This document shows, piece after piece, positions 6,261-7,123 of a DNA stretch of 7,123 nucleotides (within the stretch, counting starts at the first letter, position 1; every line of letters starts with the position of its first letter). This stretch comes from Tissierellia bacterium (GTDB taxonomy: Bacteria > Bacillota > Clostridia > Tissierellales > Tissierellaceae). The translations under genes were made by a program, and so were the position numbers. The DNA is taken from positions 1-7,123 of the forward strand of contig JAAYLY010000231.1 of NCBI GenBank assembly GCA_012521625.1, written 5' to 3'. The notes below the pieces were generated by a model. The model searched no databases, was not told the DNA's origin, and worked only from the letters and a program-made list of their open reading frames with translations.

Positions 6261-6280
6261 AGCTCAATGAAAATTGAGCT
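6261..6280 (+). promoter_or_regulatory. hairpin in the presumed rnfC leader
   Basis: AGCTCAAT (6261-6268) and ATTGAGCT (6273-6280) pair perfectly over 8 bp around a GAAA loop, a stable GNRA-type tetraloop. What follows is T-rich but broken by A (TATTATATAATT), so it is a poor intrinsic terminator. It begins about 8 bases after the predicted rnf transcript start, where a hairpin could protect the mRNA 5' end. It could alternatively end the tRNA transcript or act as an attenuator. Confidence 0.6.
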
Positions 6281-6326
6281 TATTATATAATTATTTACTA
6301 TAAACTAATAAAGAGGTGGAATTTGT

Positions 6327-7123
6327 ATGAGTCTTGAAAATCTCACTTTCAAGGGCGGAATCCATGTACCAGATCGTAAGGAATTTACTCAAGATAAATC
6401 CATAGAGAAAGCTCAAGAACCAAATGTAGTAAAAATTCCCTTACATCAACATGTTGGAGCACCTTGCAAAGCTTTAGTTAAAGCTGGTGACACAGTAAAA
6501 GTTGGTCAAAAAATTGGTGATTCAGAAGCATCACTAACAGTACCAGTTCACTCAAGTGTATCTGGTGAAGTAAAAGCTATTGAACAATTATATACCCATG
6601 ATGGCTATAGGGTAGATTGTGTAGTAATCGAATCAGATGGTTTAAATGAAATGGATGAATCAGTTAAGCCAAAGGCAAAATTGGAAGATCTAACTAGAGA
6701 TGAAATACTAGAAATTATTAAAGAAGCAGGTATTGCAGGAATGGGTGGAGCAGCCTTTCCACTACATTCTAAGATGTCTACTTCTTTAGAGGCAAAGGTT
6801 GATACAATAATATTAAATGGTTCAGAATGTGAACCTTATTTAACATCTGACCATAGGATGATGGTAGAGCATCCTGAGAAGGTAATCTTTGGCTTGGAAG
6901 TATTTATGAAATACTTTGGCTTAGATGAAGGGTACATAGCAGTAGAAGATAACAAACCAGATGCTATTTCTGCTTTAAGGAATGCTTCCCAAGGTAAAAA
7001 TATTAAAGTTGCAAGTCTAAAGACAAAATTCCCACAAGGTGAATCCTATAGAATCGTAGATGCTGTTACAGGAAGAAAGGTTCCACAAGGTGGACGTTGT
7101 AAGGATGTTCAAGTTTTTGTTAC
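6327..7123 (+). CDS. rnfC: Rnf electron transport complex subunit C (3' partial)
   Basis: RnfC is a peripheral subunit of the membrane Rnf complex, which passes electrons from reduced ferredoxin to NAD+ while pumping Na+ or H+; RnfC carries the NADH/FMN site and two 4Fe-4S clusters. The 265 codons seen match the N-terminal part: FKGGIHVP (8-15) at the front, IPLHQHVGAP (37-46), the biotinyl-like segment around VHSSVSGEV, the glycine-rich GMGGAAFP (138-145), and NGSECEPYL (164-172). The FKGGIHVP start favours RnfC over the related proline reductase protein PrdC. The cluster-binding cysteine motifs would lie beyond the window edge. ATG 6327 follows AAGAGGTGG (6311-6319). In Clostridia rnfC normally leads rnfCDGEAB. 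Codons look somewhat more expression-adapted than in polA (frequent GGT, GAA and CAA, two CGT). Confidence 0.93.
   Translation, partial: MSLENLTFKGGIHVPDRKEFTQDKSIEKAQEPNVVKIPLHQHVGAPCKALVKAGDTVKVGQKIGDSEASLTVPVHSSVSGEVKAIEQLYTHDGYRVDCVVIESDGLNEMDESVKPKAKLEDLTRDEILEIIKEAGIAGMGGAAFPLHSKMSTSLEAKVDTIILNGSECEPYLTSDHRMMVEHPEKVIFGLEVFMKYFGLDEGYIAVEDNKPDAISALRNASQGKNIKVASLKTKFPQGESYRIVDAVTGRKVPQGGRCKDVQVFV

Overview
The window reads as a chromosomal piece of a low-G+C, anaerobic Firmicute of the class Clostridia, perhaps near the Tissierellales. This rests on A/T-rich DNA, AGG/AGA-dominated arginine codons, strong GGAGGTGATC-type ribosome binding sites, a polA-coaE-lytic transglycosylase gene run, and an rnfC gene of the kind that opens clostridial Rnf operons. 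The placement is inference; there is no 16S or other marker gene here.

Layout. Bases 1-123 hold the last 40 codons of an unrecognised plus-strand gene. Its stop codon falls inside the 5' half of a tRNA-Leu(CAA) gene that lies on the minus strand (156 down to about 116). Homology to tRNA-Leu stops just past the anticodon loop, and the 3' half is nowhere in the window. This looks like a junction left by an element that entered the anticodon loop of the tRNA. Bases 157-278 carry two back-to-back promoters, one for the tRNA and one for the next operon.

From 279 to 5949 runs a tight four-gene plus-strand operon: polA (DNA polymerase I, with its proofreading site visibly lost), coaE (dephospho-CoA kinase, overlapping polA by 14 bases), a membrane-anchored lytic transglycosylase with a TTG start, and a peptide-type solute-binding lipoprotein joined to the transglycosylase by an ATGA overlap. 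The first two are housekeeping enzymes. The last two are envelope proteins that could plausibly work together on wall fragments or peptides, but no permease or ATPase genes are present to confirm this.

From 5950 to 6326 lies a 377-base stretch without protein genes. It holds a promoter, an intact tRNA-Leu(GAG) with encoded CCA, a second promoter with an extended -10, an imperfect inverted repeat over that -10, and a perfect 8-bp hairpin with a GAAA loop in the presumed leader of the next gene. From 6327 to the window end runs the first 265 codons of rnfC, a subunit of the ion-pumping ferredoxin:NAD+ oxidoreductase. The rest of the Rnf operon would be expected downstream.

Apart from the broken tRNA, the window is ordinary core-genome DNA. 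No CRISPR array, insertion sequence or new defence-like system is visible.
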